Shown: positions 23,500-33,709 of the stretch, one piece after another
How positions within the stretch are numbered: the first letter of the stretch is position 1
How the letters are laid out: each line of letters begins with the position of its first letter
NCBI GenBank assembly: GCA_958299035.1
Contig: CATQJL010000112.1
Location: 61,735,823-61,799,822 of the forward strand
Direction of reading: 5' to 3'
Source: Cylicocyclus nassatus
Lineage: Eukaryota > Nematoda > Chromadorea > Rhabditida > Strongylidae
Length of the DNA stretch: 64,000 nt
Translations under genes and position numbers: made by a program
The notes under the pieces: generated by a model
What the model saw: the letters and a program-made list of their open reading frames with translations, nothing else
What the model was told of the DNA's origin: nothing
Database searches by the model: none

Positions 23500-25766
23500 A
23501 TGGTTGCCGAAGTAGTGTCATCTGTGCGATGTTTTCAAGGTCTTCAGTATGTGTACAAGCACCATAGGTTCGTTCTCATACAGACTTGTGTATCGGGATA
23601 TACTATATAGTTTTTCAGTGATGTTCTGAACTGTGAAATGAAGTTTGGAGCCTATGTTCCCGATCACAAAGAAGGCGAACATCTGCCGGGATTGTTCTAT
23701 CTTTCCGGTGAGTTACAAACGCTAGCCTGAAGTGGGAGCACGTTTTGCACGTTTTTATCGTTTTTTTTCTCATAATTAGATTATGTGTTAGTTGTTATCA
23801 TCTTTTTCTTTCAAATGTGGTTGTTCTGTTGTTTGACAGTCAGGGTGATATGAACACCATCACGTCAGTTTCCCTGCATTTCTTGAACATCTTCCTAGAC
23901 ATGTTGTCAAACCATGGGGGATCTTTTGCAGTTGCGTAATGCGAACTTTTGGTTGTTTGCGAGAATTTTCAGTGTTGTTGGACCTAAGTTCATCTTTCCG
24001 GTGCATTATATATAGCATTTTGATTTTTGTACAGTCGAGTAGATTTAGCGGTAAATATAGTGTGCTTGCACAGAAGGTGAAATGCGGTGAAATTGGCGCT
24101 TGAAGAGATAGTTTCGACTGTGACGCCGGCCAATTGCGCGCGCAAGATACCCGCGGTACTGAAGTGGCTACTTGTTCACGCGCAAATTTCACCGCATTTC
24201 ACCTTCTGTGCAAGCACATACCGCTAAATCTACTCGACTGTAAAGGGAGCGTTTAGAAGGGCTGTGCGTCAGGAGGTACGCCGCGCGCGGCGGCCGCTTC
24301 GCCGCGCACGCCGCGTCCCGATCTTGGGACCCATGGAGCTCCCCATATCAAAGACTCCCGGCGGCTAAAACACGGGGGTGAGGATGGAGGCAGACATGAC
24401 TCAATGCCATAAGTAACATTGCGTCTGGAGTGCTGCTATTGTATTGGTTGAAGTACGTTGCGGCGTAGCTTCGCGAAAAATTCGCGCCGATCGTACCTCC
24501 TGACCGTCCCCCTTTAGAAGACCAATTATTTCCCAACATTTATTTATCGTGGCGCACGGTGCCATCCTACCAACTTACTTTTGGTGACAGCCCAAAAGAA
24601 ACCTTTCTATCTCAAAAATTAATCAATTGAACTTTTCTGCCTTTTCTTTCCAGTGAAATCAAAAATTGGGGCAGATATAAATAGTATGTTAAGGTTTGAC
24701 ATGTACACATGCGAACTTTATGGAAAAGTCTGGATTTCAAAGGTATGCTAGCGAACACGGTATGTTTCTCCCTTTTCTTCATAAAGTTGTGGAAATAGGG
24801 TATTCATAAATCGTTCAGGTATGATCGTAGTACATCCTGACACTTCTCCAAGGGGGGTCGATGTTCCTCATTCTGAATCCTGGTCGTTTGGAGAAGGTAT
24901 ACGAAATGTTTTCACGGACTTTCTTATGCGATTTTGTTTAGGGGCCGGCTTTTACATAGATGCTACTACGGAGCCGTGGTCGAAATACTACAAAATGTAT
25001 AGTTATATCACGAAAGAGCTACCGGAATTGATAAAGACATGTCTCCCAGTTGATTCGGATAGATTGGGTAAAACATTTTCTCCAGAAAAAATTTCATTTG
25101 AATTGAAAGAAATTAAGTCTGGCTTTCAGGTATATTTGGTCATTCGATGGGAGGCCATGGTGCCATCTCTATTGGATTGAAAAATCCGAGTCTTTTCAAA
25201 TCCATTTCAGCCTTTGCTCCCATATGTAATCCTATGAACTGCTCATGGGGTCAGAAAGCATTTAATGGCTATCTTGGTGAGCATAAACAATTTGCATTGA
25301 TTTAGTCTTATAATAACGGCCCTGTGAATCGTCGCCCGACACCATCCACAAGCCCGTTGTCATGTCTAGTTCTGATTTCATATATTCAGTCTTATCATAC
25401 TGCCTTTTCCTTGTCAGAAGCATTGTTTTTGAGGTAGTGATAAGAAAACATGGGAGCAGTATGACTCTTCTTTATTGCTAAAAACGTACGATGGACCGCC
25501 GAGAAATTTGCTTGTAGATCAGGTCAGTCTCCACTTACAGAAAATACAAGTCATATACGAAGTTGCAGGGCACGAATGATCAGTTTCTCAAAGACGGAGA
25601 GCTATCACCGGAATCACTCAAGTCCACGGATAAAGTGAAAGTCGATTTGCGAATGCAGAGAGATTACGACCATAGCTACTATTTCATTGCTACATTCATT
25701 GGAGACCATTTTAATCATCATGCATCAGTGCTAAAGCACATACTTGAGAACAAACTGGCTCGTTGA
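23500..25766 (+). CDS. ESD: S-formylglutathione hydrolase (esterase D), 8 exons, 286 aa
   Basis: Cytosolic serine hydrolase that splits S-formylglutathione to glutathione and formate in formaldehyde detoxification. Exons: 23500-23567, 23619-23707, 24694-24759, 24819-24896, 24942-25067, 25130-25276, 25434-25522, 25569-25766. All are GT-AG with matching phases and the total is 861 nt. Family blocks appear in order: [74 protein letters not shown] and [15 protein letters not shown]. The triad is Ser148 (GHSMGG), Asp225 (GTNDQF) and His256 (YDHS). Human ESD has 282 aa, so this copy is full length and intact. The short third exon (24694-24759) is easily missed; it restores the conserved LTCT block. 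Two MITEs sit head-to-tail in intron 2. It lies 3.1 kb downstream of the RasGAP gene on the same strand, too far for a typical operon. Confidence 0.94.
24032..24240. mobile_element. TA-flanked fold-back MITE in ESD intron 2
   Basis: CAGTCGAGTAGATTTAGCGG at the left is mirrored by CCGCTAAATCTACTCGACTG at the right, with further matching blocks (TGCTTGCACAGAAGGTGAAA). TA dinucleotides flank it at 24030-24031 and 24241-24242. The terminal repeats are over 55 bp, so it is nearly a hairpin. Confidence 0.8.
24243..24514. mobile_element. Second TA-flanked MITE directly abutting the first
   Basis: It starts AAAGGGAGCG with CAGGAGGTACG further in, and ends CGTACCTCCTGACCGTCCCC followed by CTTTA. It shares the TA at 24241-24242 with the element before it and has TA at 24515-24516. 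The interior is GC-rich (GCCGCGCGCGGCGGCCGC). Confidence 0.6.
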
Positions 25767-26072
25767 GATCTTTTCCTTGTTGCATGGCTATTTTGTCCTA
25801 CCTTTGTATATACACCTCTTCCGCGAATTTGCTCTCTAATCATATCCAGTCGATTGAGACTCCGCCTTTCCCACGCGCGCGGTGGGAAGTGATCAAGAGT
25901 ATGTTTGCGAAAGAAGTGTAGAGTCCAGGCGAAGCGGCCGCGCGAAGCGGAGAGGCTGGGCTCCCGACACTGCACTTGATAAGCCCTGTACATAGCTTTT
26001 AACAAGTTTTATACGCTGCTATATTGTGAACAGATGTTGACAACAAGTGTTTTATATCACGTTTTATCCGCA

Positions 26073-26078
26073 AATAAA
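26073..26078 (+). terminator. Candidate polyadenylation signal for esterase D
   Basis: AATAAA lies 307 bases after the ESD stop codon in AT-rich DNA. It is the first canonical hexamer found downstream. The intervening 3' UTR contains an odd GC-rich patch (GAAGCGGCCGCGCGAAGCGG near 25931). Confidence 0.5.
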
Positions 26079-27346
26079 TATCAGTTGTATACTACATTGA
26101 TTTCTATAGGTCATTTACAAGATCGTGACGATGAATCTGACTGCTGTCTAGGCATCACCTTGAGGCTCAGCTCAGTCACTTCCAGTGTCTAAATACTGTC
26201 ATAGGTGAGCAGAAAAACCATTTGAGTAGGGACGAAAACCAACAAAATGTGGTTGCCGGTAATTGCGCGCGTGTCGCTCGCGGTTGCACCATCGTCACGA
26301 TTTTTCAAATGCTCTATGCTATAAGTTTGCTGGTGGCTGGCAGAATATGCCAAAGGAGTACTCGTAGAAATTATAAGCGCGAATGGCTAGTTCTGAAGCA
26401 TCTTTCAATAAAGGAAATATAAATGACAAGATGACTGGAAAAGAAAGGTAAGAGCAGGTAACCACATTTGGTCAATGCAAAAATCACACTACTTACTCTA
26501 GGCTCAAACTGTAGGCGTGGATCACCTTAGTTAGGGCTCCGCACCTCTCTATCTCTCAGACTACGATCTCTCACCGGCATCTGTCCCTGGGTATATGTGG
26601 CCACACCCACTCCACTGGATCCAAATCGATTCTTGGAGAGCCTTTGGTCCACGCCCCTCTCACCGTCGGAATCTATAGATCTCTCATCGGGCGTGTGTTC
26701 GCGGGTTATGACAGTCGCTAATTAATCGGTTATTGGTTTTGATTGGCAATAACTCATGAAGAAAGAAAACAGCCAAAAGAAGCACGCTTCGCTAATTAGC
26801 ATTGGTTATTGACTACCAATTATTCATGGTGGAAAACAAACTGCCAAGAGAAGCACTAATACAACAACCTGATATTGTAGCTATACAAAAATCCCCAAAT
26901 CCCGCTTCGCGAGTAGCTAGAATAGTAGAAAAAGAGATGGTCTATGTCAACTTTTCGTGCTCTTAGCTATCGAATGGAACTTTTCCGCTCCAAAAGAGTC
27001 TTGCTCCGGCAGGCGATGAAAGCCAAGCCATTGAGGGAGTGGTGTAGTAAGCTAATAGCACATATCTCCACCCATTTTTGAAGCGCCACAAGTTTTCTCA
27101 TATAATAATTTATATACCATTAGAAAAGCTTACAAAATGGAGATCCGACTTAGGCCGTCTCTTTTTTTCCTGACGCCCCTCTACTCGGAGATACGCATTC
27201 AAGCTGACTGAAATATGCGTGTTTTGAAAGGAAATTTCCGCAAAAGGAGCGGATGACGATGCTTAGTTGTCTAACTATGGTACAGAGCAGACTTTGCCAG
27301 TAAAAATAGACCGTCTGTTTTTCTCTAGCTTTCCTCTTCCTTTCAG
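26079..27346. other. Intergenic DNA with a short direct duplication
   Basis: No gene recognised. Between about 26716 and 26860 a block of about 75 bp beginning GCTAATTA occurs twice in tandem with drift (ends GCCAAAAGAAGCAC and GCCAAGAGAAGCAC). The rest shows no boundary. Confidence 0.45.
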
Positions 27347-27432
27347 AAATGAAACGCAAAGTGATCATATAAAATCCGCTGGTGTTGCAGCGAGACAAAA
27401 TCTATATGTTCCAAGCTTCCGAAACTCGAATG
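27347..27432 (+). CDS. Orphan candidate exon
   Basis: An 86-base open segment has a strong acceptor (CTCTTCCTTTCAG) before it and a donor (GTATGT) after it. In the open frame it reads NETQSDHIKSAGVAARQNLY and continues about ten residues. I do not recognise the family and cannot find partner exons. It may be real or a chance coincidence of splice signals. Confidence 0.22.
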
Positions 27433-28357
27433 GTATGTCCATTGAGACATAATTCCCTGAATAAGAAAAGTCTCCATTTGATGGCCCACTGAAGCCGAAA
27501 CAATTAGAAATTTTTCATATCACAGCTCTGCATCACTTTCCTTTTTATTCCCAGTCTCGCTCGGCATATAAGCTTACGTCAGCATTTAGCTTAAGACTCA
27601 GTCACCCTTTCAATTTTCTAAGTTGGAGGTAACCGAAACCCTCTTCACCTGGAGGGCACCCTCTCCCCCTGTCGTACTTATGCTGCTGGTTTGCACATGA
27701 ATTCGTCTGTTACTAAATTTTTGCGATGCCTGGCAGTGCCTTGGTCAGAAGGTCCTATTTTCTTAAAATATCTTTTGAAATTCCTTATCTTAAAACTAAG
27801 TGATCAGGAATGATACCCACAAAGTCCATTTAAAAATAGGCTTTTCGCGAATGGAACGCGAATAAAATGGGTTTAGTCCATACGTGCGATAAGATTTCGC
27901 ACTCGCGAGTTCATTCATTCCATACAACAATGCTTTAGCAAGCCCATTTTTAGCTTGATTTAACCCGTTTACTCATCCATGTAAACTCATTCCCACCATA
28001 CTAGCCGATATTCAGCAAAAATTGCCCTTCACGACCTTAGTTGTGGATATTCTACTTCCTCCGCCCTTTTACAACTTATAAAATGCCATCTTTGCGTGAG
28101 ACTTTTTGAGACTACTATGAATTTGCCCTAAACCGAAGTTGTAAACTGCAAAGCCAGAGGGCAAATTTTTGCTATACTTACACTGTAAAAAACGCTAAGA
28201 TTTCTTACCTGAGCTAGAAAAGCATAGAGTACGTACAACTCAACAGCTTCTGTCTCGAAGTCAGGAAAATTACAGATTTACAAAAGATTGATGGCATTGC
28301 AAATGTTTCATTTTAGCTCTTATTTCTTTCTTGATACTAATGTTCAAGAAACTCTAA
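27433..28357. other. No gene recognised
   Basis: AT-rich intergenic DNA. A weak inverted motif around TTCGCGAATGGAACGCGAA near 27844 was seen; no element boundary or RNA gene. Confidence 0.4.
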
Positions 28358-28738
28358 TCAGTCTTCAACTTCAATCAAATGAACATTAAACCATCTCAAA
28401 CAGCATAATAGGAACAGTGCTCCTGAAAAGAAAGAAAGCCTTTCTTCTGTTAATCGCATTTTTTTTTCACAAATTTTTTGGATTTCTATTCGATTGAGTA
28501 AATGTTCGTGCGCAATCTGGAAAAAATTCCGTAACTTCCCTCTCGACTGAATTCGTGATTTGTATTCAAAATTAGACAGAAAATTTGCGCTTTTTGATAG
28601 TTTAAAATTTTCTTTGTCTAGTCCTAGTTCTGAAAACCAAGCTTCCAAGAGCTGTACAATGAACTGATTTGAGTCTGGATGAAAGATATTGGAATGTCTT
28701 TTTTTGACTCCAAAAACATTTACTAAAGTTTCCTTCAT
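28358..28738 (-). CDS. Uncharacterised 126-codon ORF or exon
   Basis: The ORF starts ATG at 28738 (MKETLVNVFGVKKRHSNIFH) and ends IEVED. It is Lys/Phe-rich with a hydrophobic C-terminal stretch (ALFLLCCLRW). I do not recognise it. A possible intron lies inside: a GTGAAA donor near 28467 and a strong pyrimidine-tract acceptor (TTCTTTCTTTTCAG) near 28423. The C-terminal 30 codons may therefore not be part of the protein. No transposon ends surround it. It may be a real small exon or an old gene fragment. Confidence 0.28.
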   Translation of the reverse strand: MKETLVNVFGVKKRHSNIFHPDSNQFIVQLLEAWFSELGLDKENFKLSKSANFLSNFEYKSRIQSRGKLRNFFQIAHEHLLNRIEIQKICEKKMRLTEERLSFFSGALFLLCCLRWFNVHLIEVED

Positions 28739-29121
28739 GGCAATACTTCACAGTTATGTGAAGTCTTTAATGTTCATAGAAACGAGCAACGAAACATGTT
28801 ATTCTGCAAGAAAAACACTTTATTACTGCTTTTTCTTGACAAGAGTACAGCAAAGGCAGAAATAATCTAAAGCTGCGACGTTTTTTGGGTATCAAACAAT
28901 GTTATTTGAAAAATTCCGTAATAAGGAGATCAGCAGAATGACATTTTTCACGATATTTTGTTTCTTGCATTTCCATACGAGATTAAAGCGTGAGCATGGA
29001 AATAGAGATACTGGCACTAGCTAGCGGCTTCAGTATTTCTTGTGATCATACCAAATACGAGTTTTGAAGCGGCGTTTTTGAAGATTAGTCTTCCGAGGAG
29101 GCAACAAAACTAGCTTTTATA
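28739..29121. other. No gene recognised
   Basis: AT-rich intergenic DNA up to the TA-flanked element at 29122. Confidence 0.4.
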
Positions 29122-30681
29122 CAGGGTGTCCCAAAAAGATGTGCACACTGTTTGATCGTTAACACGTTGACGACGAGCCATTTTTTGAAGGTCTGTCCTT
29201 GTGGACGAACCGTTTCCGGGCATTTTCACAACCGGCTGCATATATGTATGCATCAGTGGCGTACCGAGGGGGGGGGGCGGGGGGGGGGGCGCGCGCCCCC
29301 CCGAGAATGGGTCGCGAAATTTTTGAAAGCTACTTATATGGGTTATAAAAATGTGCAAGTGACTTGTTTATTTTTGTAAATGATTAAAATAATTTTTAAA
29401 GATTTTTAAAAATTCAAATTAGCCTCGTAAAAATTTTTTTTTCGGGGGCGTGGCTGACGCCACGCCCCCTTTTTCCGGATTTTAGGGTCGGGGACCCGCA
29501 AAAATTTTGATGAGCACCCGAAAAAATTTTTCGGAGTGCGTGGCTAACGCCACGCACCTTCATTAGAAAATTTTTTTTGTCGCGCCCCCCCCCCCCCCCG
29601 AGCCGAATTCCTGGGTACGCCACTGGTATGCATGCAACTATGCGTGAGATACAAAAATGCAAGTGGGCGGGGGAGCCCCGCCCACTTTTCGAAAATGCCG
29701 GAAATCGCTTAAAATCAATGAGTTCGTACAAATTCCGGCATTTTTGAAAAGTGGAGGAGCTTGCCACTGAGGGGGTGGAGCTGCATTACGGAGGGCGGGG
29801 TCTAAACTAAGATCTGGGTTCCCCTCTCATCTGTGAGTTTTTCTATGCGATTTGAGAACGAAAGAATTCTTTTGTAGAGGGCAATGCAGTGGGCGGAGTC
29901 TGCCAAAAAGGGGGCGGGGCCGACATGAAATACTTTCGAGCCTAAATTGATTATGTGAACACAAATTGGAACCCTTGTGCACATTGAAACTGATATTTAG
30001 GGTGTCGCGCACCATTGCGCGACACCGTCGTCAACGTGTTAATAACTCTCTTGCTTTCACGTCTTTTGTCGAGCTTGAGGCGCCTTTCTTAGACCGATGT
30101 TGTTCAACATAGATTTGCGGTGTGGAGCGAATGTTTGATTGCTTTTCATTACTGTAAGATTACAGCAGAAACCTCGAGGAGGATTTTAAGCCGTTTAAAG
30201 CGGTTCTTGCCGGTTTTTCCCTCAGAAAGGGAACCAAACAAGCCAAAAACTCTTGTACTGGACTAGTCAAAATCGTTGACTTTAATTATAAAAACTGCGC
30301 TTCAGTATAGCTTTCATAAGTTATTACAGAGTTGAGTAACAACTGTTTCTGCAATGTTCGTCAGAAACGTGAATACGCCATCAAGAAAGCTCGAAAAACT
30401 CATGAAAACTCATGTAGTGAAATCAGCCGCTTGAAAACCTTGCCTCAGAAATTTTCAGATTTTTTGAAATTATTTCGTCAGAAAGCCTATTTCACAGTGA
30501 CGCTGTATGCTGAAAGTTCATACCGTAATCCTAAAGCAACGAAGAGCGATTAGTGATTCGCTCCATACTGTAAACTAAGTTGGACCTCGCCCTAGAGAAT
30601 GGTACTTCGAGTTTGGCAAAAGACGTGAAAGAAAGAGAGTTATTAATGATCAAACAGTGTGCACATCTTTTTGGGACACTG
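29122..30681. mobile_element. TA-flanked mariner-type element (CAGGGTGTCCC family), 1.56 kb
   Basis: The left end, CAGGGTGTCCCAAAAAGATG, is mirrored by CATCTTTTTGGGACACTG at the right, extending through TGCACACTGTTTGATC. TA dinucleotides flank it at 29120-29121 and 30682-30683. This terminal sequence and TA target fit the Tc1/mariner group. No transposase ORF remains. A younger hAT MITE (29254-29625) is nested inside. Confidence 0.8.
29254..29625. mobile_element. hAT-type MITE nested in the TA element, perfect 8-bp duplication
   Basis: The 372-bp element starts CAGTGGCGTACCGAGG and ends GGGTACGCCACTG. It is flanked by perfect GTATGCAT repeats at 29246-29253 and 29626-29633. Long G and C runs lie inside the ends, with an internal CGTGGCTAACGCCACGC-type palindrome. 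The perfect duplication makes it recent. Confidence 0.9.
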
Positions 30682-30843
30682 TATAACTACCGTAAAACGC
30701 AGACCTTTTCTATTTTGTTATCTATATAGCACGATTTTAGGTTTAGGATTTGATGATTTGCAGATTAAAAGAATTTATTGAATTACGAAGGCATTTTCGC
30801 ATCAACCTAATTTTGAAAGCAGTTAAGTTTGTTAGCAGATATA

Positions 30844-31961
30844 CAGGGTGTCCCAAAAATGTACCTATTGTTTGATAGTAAATAACTTTCATCCAATGAA
30901 TTGTTTAGAGAAGCTTTAGGTAGCACTTTGTAGAGCGAGGTTAAAGGCACCGTCCACCCAAAATGGAGTCTATGAAAATTTAGTGTCTATCGGTAGCGGA
31001 GCCCTCAACGGTACAATTGCCCAACTCGTGCTGTCTGAAGTTGCTTCCAAAGCAAAAAAATCGCTTCGACAATTCTCTGCAATATGGATTCGCCACGTTG
31101 GCTTTTCCCTAGTAAGTGGGCGGTATGTTGTCCCGCCCATTAATGGTGGTTTCGCCTAGCAGGCGCAAAGATCAAAAAATCGATCAGACACAGCGTTCTC
31201 TACTCCGCGATGAGCCCGTAGCTCACCGCCTGCGCAAGAAGAGCTCGTCTTCTGCGGATTCTGAAGGGCATCCATAACTCAACAATTTGAGACTTTTATT
31301 CAATTTTAGGCCTGGATTTGGACTCAGCAAGCGCAAGAGGTGCTAAACAAACAAGAACGCAAAATCGATGATTTGTGTGAACAATGCCTTTAAACTTAGA
31401 TTTACAGTATGGAGCGAATCATCGATAGCTCTTCCTTACCGTGGGATTACGGTAAGAACCTCCAGCATATGGAAGCATTGCGAAACATACCACCTAACAA
31501 AATTTTTTTTCAAAATGAAAAAGCGTATATTAGGGTTTTCGCGCATGCTGATTCTACCTAACAACTTTTTACGAGTGTTTTCACTTTTTTGACGATGTAA
31601 TCATATTTCTGACAAGTACTGGGAATTCAGTTATTACGGTCTACCTGGAATAACTTTGGAAAGAAGCATCATAGTAAAGTGGAAATTTCAAATTCGAAAT
31701 CAGCATCTACCATTACCGTAGTATAAAAGTTTTGGGCTTGTTGGTTCCGTTCCGACGCAAAATATAGCCTCCAATGGTCTAAAATCCTCGTCGAAGTTCG
31801 TACCGTAATCCTACAGTAATAAAGGGCGATAGATGATTCGCTCCATTCTGTAAACCTGAATTTAACATCGCTCTACAAAATGGTGCCTAAAGCTTCTCGA
31901 AACACTTCATTACAAGAGTTATTTACAATCAAACAGTAGGTACATGTTTTGGGACACTCTG
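30844..31961. mobile_element. TA-flanked mariner-type element (CAGGGTGTCCC family), 1.12 kb
   Basis: The left CAGGGTGTCCCAAAAATGTA pairs with TACATGTTTTGGGACACTCTG on the right, and TTGTTTGATAGTAAATAACT with its inverse GTTATTTACAATCAAACA. TA flanks are at 30842-30843 and 31962-31963. Subterminal ATTCGCTCCATTCTGTAAAC is shared with the 29122 element (ATTCGCTCCATACTGTAAAC), so both descend from one family. A TTAA element is nested at 30941-31393. Confidence 0.8.
30941..31393. mobile_element. TTAA-flanked MITE nested in the previous element
   Basis: The left end is TTAAAGGCACCGTCCACCCA. The right end is its inverse with a few mismatches (TGAACAATGCCTTTAA). TTAA at 30941-30944 and 31390-31393 is the target duplication. 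TTAA specificity is typical of piggyBac-type transposases. Removing it joins sequence comparable to the sibling element at 29122-30681. Confidence 0.6.
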
Positions 31962-32047
31962 TACAAATGCATTGGGATTTCTTCGATTTTTTGAAGCGTT
32001 TCGAATGAGTTGGGAAAACACATATTTAACAACATATTTCAGACATC

Positions 32048-32224
32048 AGGCTCCCGCCAGAGTGCCGAAGTTATGCCAGCGCTACGCCAGCATTTCGATC
32101 GATACACGTGTATTTCGTTGGGGCGGGGCTAGCTCAGCAGGTGGATGTCCCCAACGAAATACACGTGTATCGATCGAAATGCTGGCGTAGCGCTGGCATA
32201 ACTTCGGCACTCTGGCGGGAGCCT
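32048..32224. repeat. Perfect 76-bp inverted repeat (hairpin)
   Basis: The arms 32048-32123 and 32149-32224 are identical on opposite strands over all 76 bases, separated by a 25-base loop (CGGGGCTAGCTCAGCAGG followed by TGGATGT). It is GC-rich in an AT-rich setting. No target duplication was identified. Confidence 0.92.
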
Positions 32225-32743
32225 CATAGAGAAGATAAAGTTGTCCTTATTTACTTATTACAATAAAACAAGCTAGGGAACTCACTCTCAAAAATTCACA
32301 TTTGAAAATGAGCGAAAAAGTCAAAAATGGACTTATCTATTATCTATTAGTCCCAGCACATCTGGCCGCTGGGAGTAAAATGGGTTTATCAGAAAAGTAG
32401 CGAATAATGAACATGGAGGTGAACTCCATTTTGCCCCATTTTAAAATGGACTTTTGACGTCATCCTTGCGAGGGATAGCTCAAGTAAGCTGAATCATTTT
32501 CATTTCCAGCTTTGTCTCGCGGTTGCGACGGGATGAAAATTTTGTAGTTATATCGCAAAGGCATTTTCGACCAGTTGGTACCGCAAACGAATAAAATTGA
32601 CTAAAAATGTCCTTTCCGTCCAATATTGACTTTCGTGGATATGTTTCCAGGTTTACATGAACGCCTTCAAAACAGCTTCGACAAACTCTAGCCAATCACG
32701 AGACTGCGGCCAGCTAGTACCACGTCACTGCCTTGATGGAGAC

Positions 32744-32794
32744 GAATGTCAAAGGGATACGGCAGCTGAACGCTGCCGTATCCCTTTGACATTC
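32744..32794. repeat. Perfect 23-bp hairpin with 5-base loop
   Basis: GAATGTCAAAGGGATACGGC plus AGC (32744-32766) is perfectly mirrored at 32772-32794 around TGAAC. It is followed by three copies of AATCATTATCCG-like sequence. It resembles a hairpin or a rho-type terminator in shape only; no such role is expected here. Confidence 0.85.
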
Positions 32795-32867
32795 TCTTTG
32801 ACGCAATCATTATCCGTTAAGGAAGTTATCATTATCCGCAATCATTATCCGTGAGGAAGTTCCATAG

Positions 32868-33068
32868 GCCCCGGTCAGACTTCACGCGACTTAATCGTCG
32901 CGATCTAATCGCCAAGATTTCCACTCATTTTCATTTCACATTCGAAAATTTCGGGCTGGAAAAGTATCACAACCGAATTCAAGTTGATTGGCATGGAATG
33001 ATGTTGTAACAGTTGTCTTGTCGCGATTCAGTCGCGACGATCAAATCGCGTGAAGTCTGCCCGGGGCC
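32868..33068. mobile_element. MITE with GGCCCCGG termini
   Basis: GGCCCCGGTCAGACTTCACG at the left is mirrored by CGTGAAGTCTGCCCGGGGCC at the right, with inner GTCGCGA repeats. ATA occurs on both sides and may be a 3-bp duplication. The terminal design resembles the GGCCTAAGGC family without sharing its sequence. Confidence 0.7.
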
Positions 33069-33302
33069 ATACGTTAATGTCGGCTTGTGTCCATATAACA
33101 CCAAAGTAGTGGCTTCATTCTACACTATAAAGAAAGAATGAATCTGCAGTGCAATGTTCAAACACTTCACTAGAACTCCGGCTTTACTTGTTCGCTCCGA
33201 TTATATGTCAAAGGATCGGTCCAGCGCAGACTGGATACTCCTGGGGCCCGTTTGACAAGTATATGCTAATCTGGTTGGGGTGATTTTGGGTGGACGCTGT
33301 CT

Positions 33303-33709
33303 TTAAAGGCAGTGTCCGGGCACTAGGTGGGTTTTGGGATTTATGCTATGCGAGAGTGTCTCCCTCAGACACAACATCGCGCAAGTGCGACGTCATAACG
33401 CTGACCTAAAGCAAGAAAAACGGCCGAAAAGTGGGGACTTACGCCTTAGGGCGGGGTCCTCCGAGCTGTCCGAATTGCTGCTATGCGGCAGAGTACGCAT
33501 ACCGCCACAGTTAAAATGTAGGGTTCCGCAGCGACTCTGCGTCTCTGCCTTGGTGGGGACCGTCAAATTTCAAATTGTGCGGCTTTGGAAGATGTATGTT
33601 CTCGCCGTCTTCGCGCCTTCTAATGTGGATTTTCGGATTCAGCGTTGCGGATAACCTCTGGTAAGTGGATTTTCTAAAAATCGAGTTTTTGCCCGGACAC
33701 TGCCTTTAA
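33303..33709. mobile_element. TTAA-flanked MITE (AGGCAGTGTCCGG family)
   Basis: TTAAAGGCAGTGTCCGGGCA at the left is perfectly mirrored by TGCCCGGACACTGCCTTTAA at the right, with TTAA as the duplicated target. A 106-codon ORF inside has no recognisable domain. The left TTAA coincides with the end of another element's terminus (GGGTGGACGCTGTCTTTAA), so two TTAA elements abut. Confidence 0.75.

Noticed and set aside
26515..26720. Possible structured RNA in a GC-richer stretch
   Set aside because: No recognisable tRNA, snRNA, SL RNA or rRNA motif and no clear stem arrangement.
30941..33306. A single 2.4-kb TTAA element from 30941 to 33306, since both ends share CGTCCACCCAAAAT
   Set aside because: It would span the right end of the TA-flanked element at 30844-31961. 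The closer inverted end at 31390-31393 gives consistent nesting.
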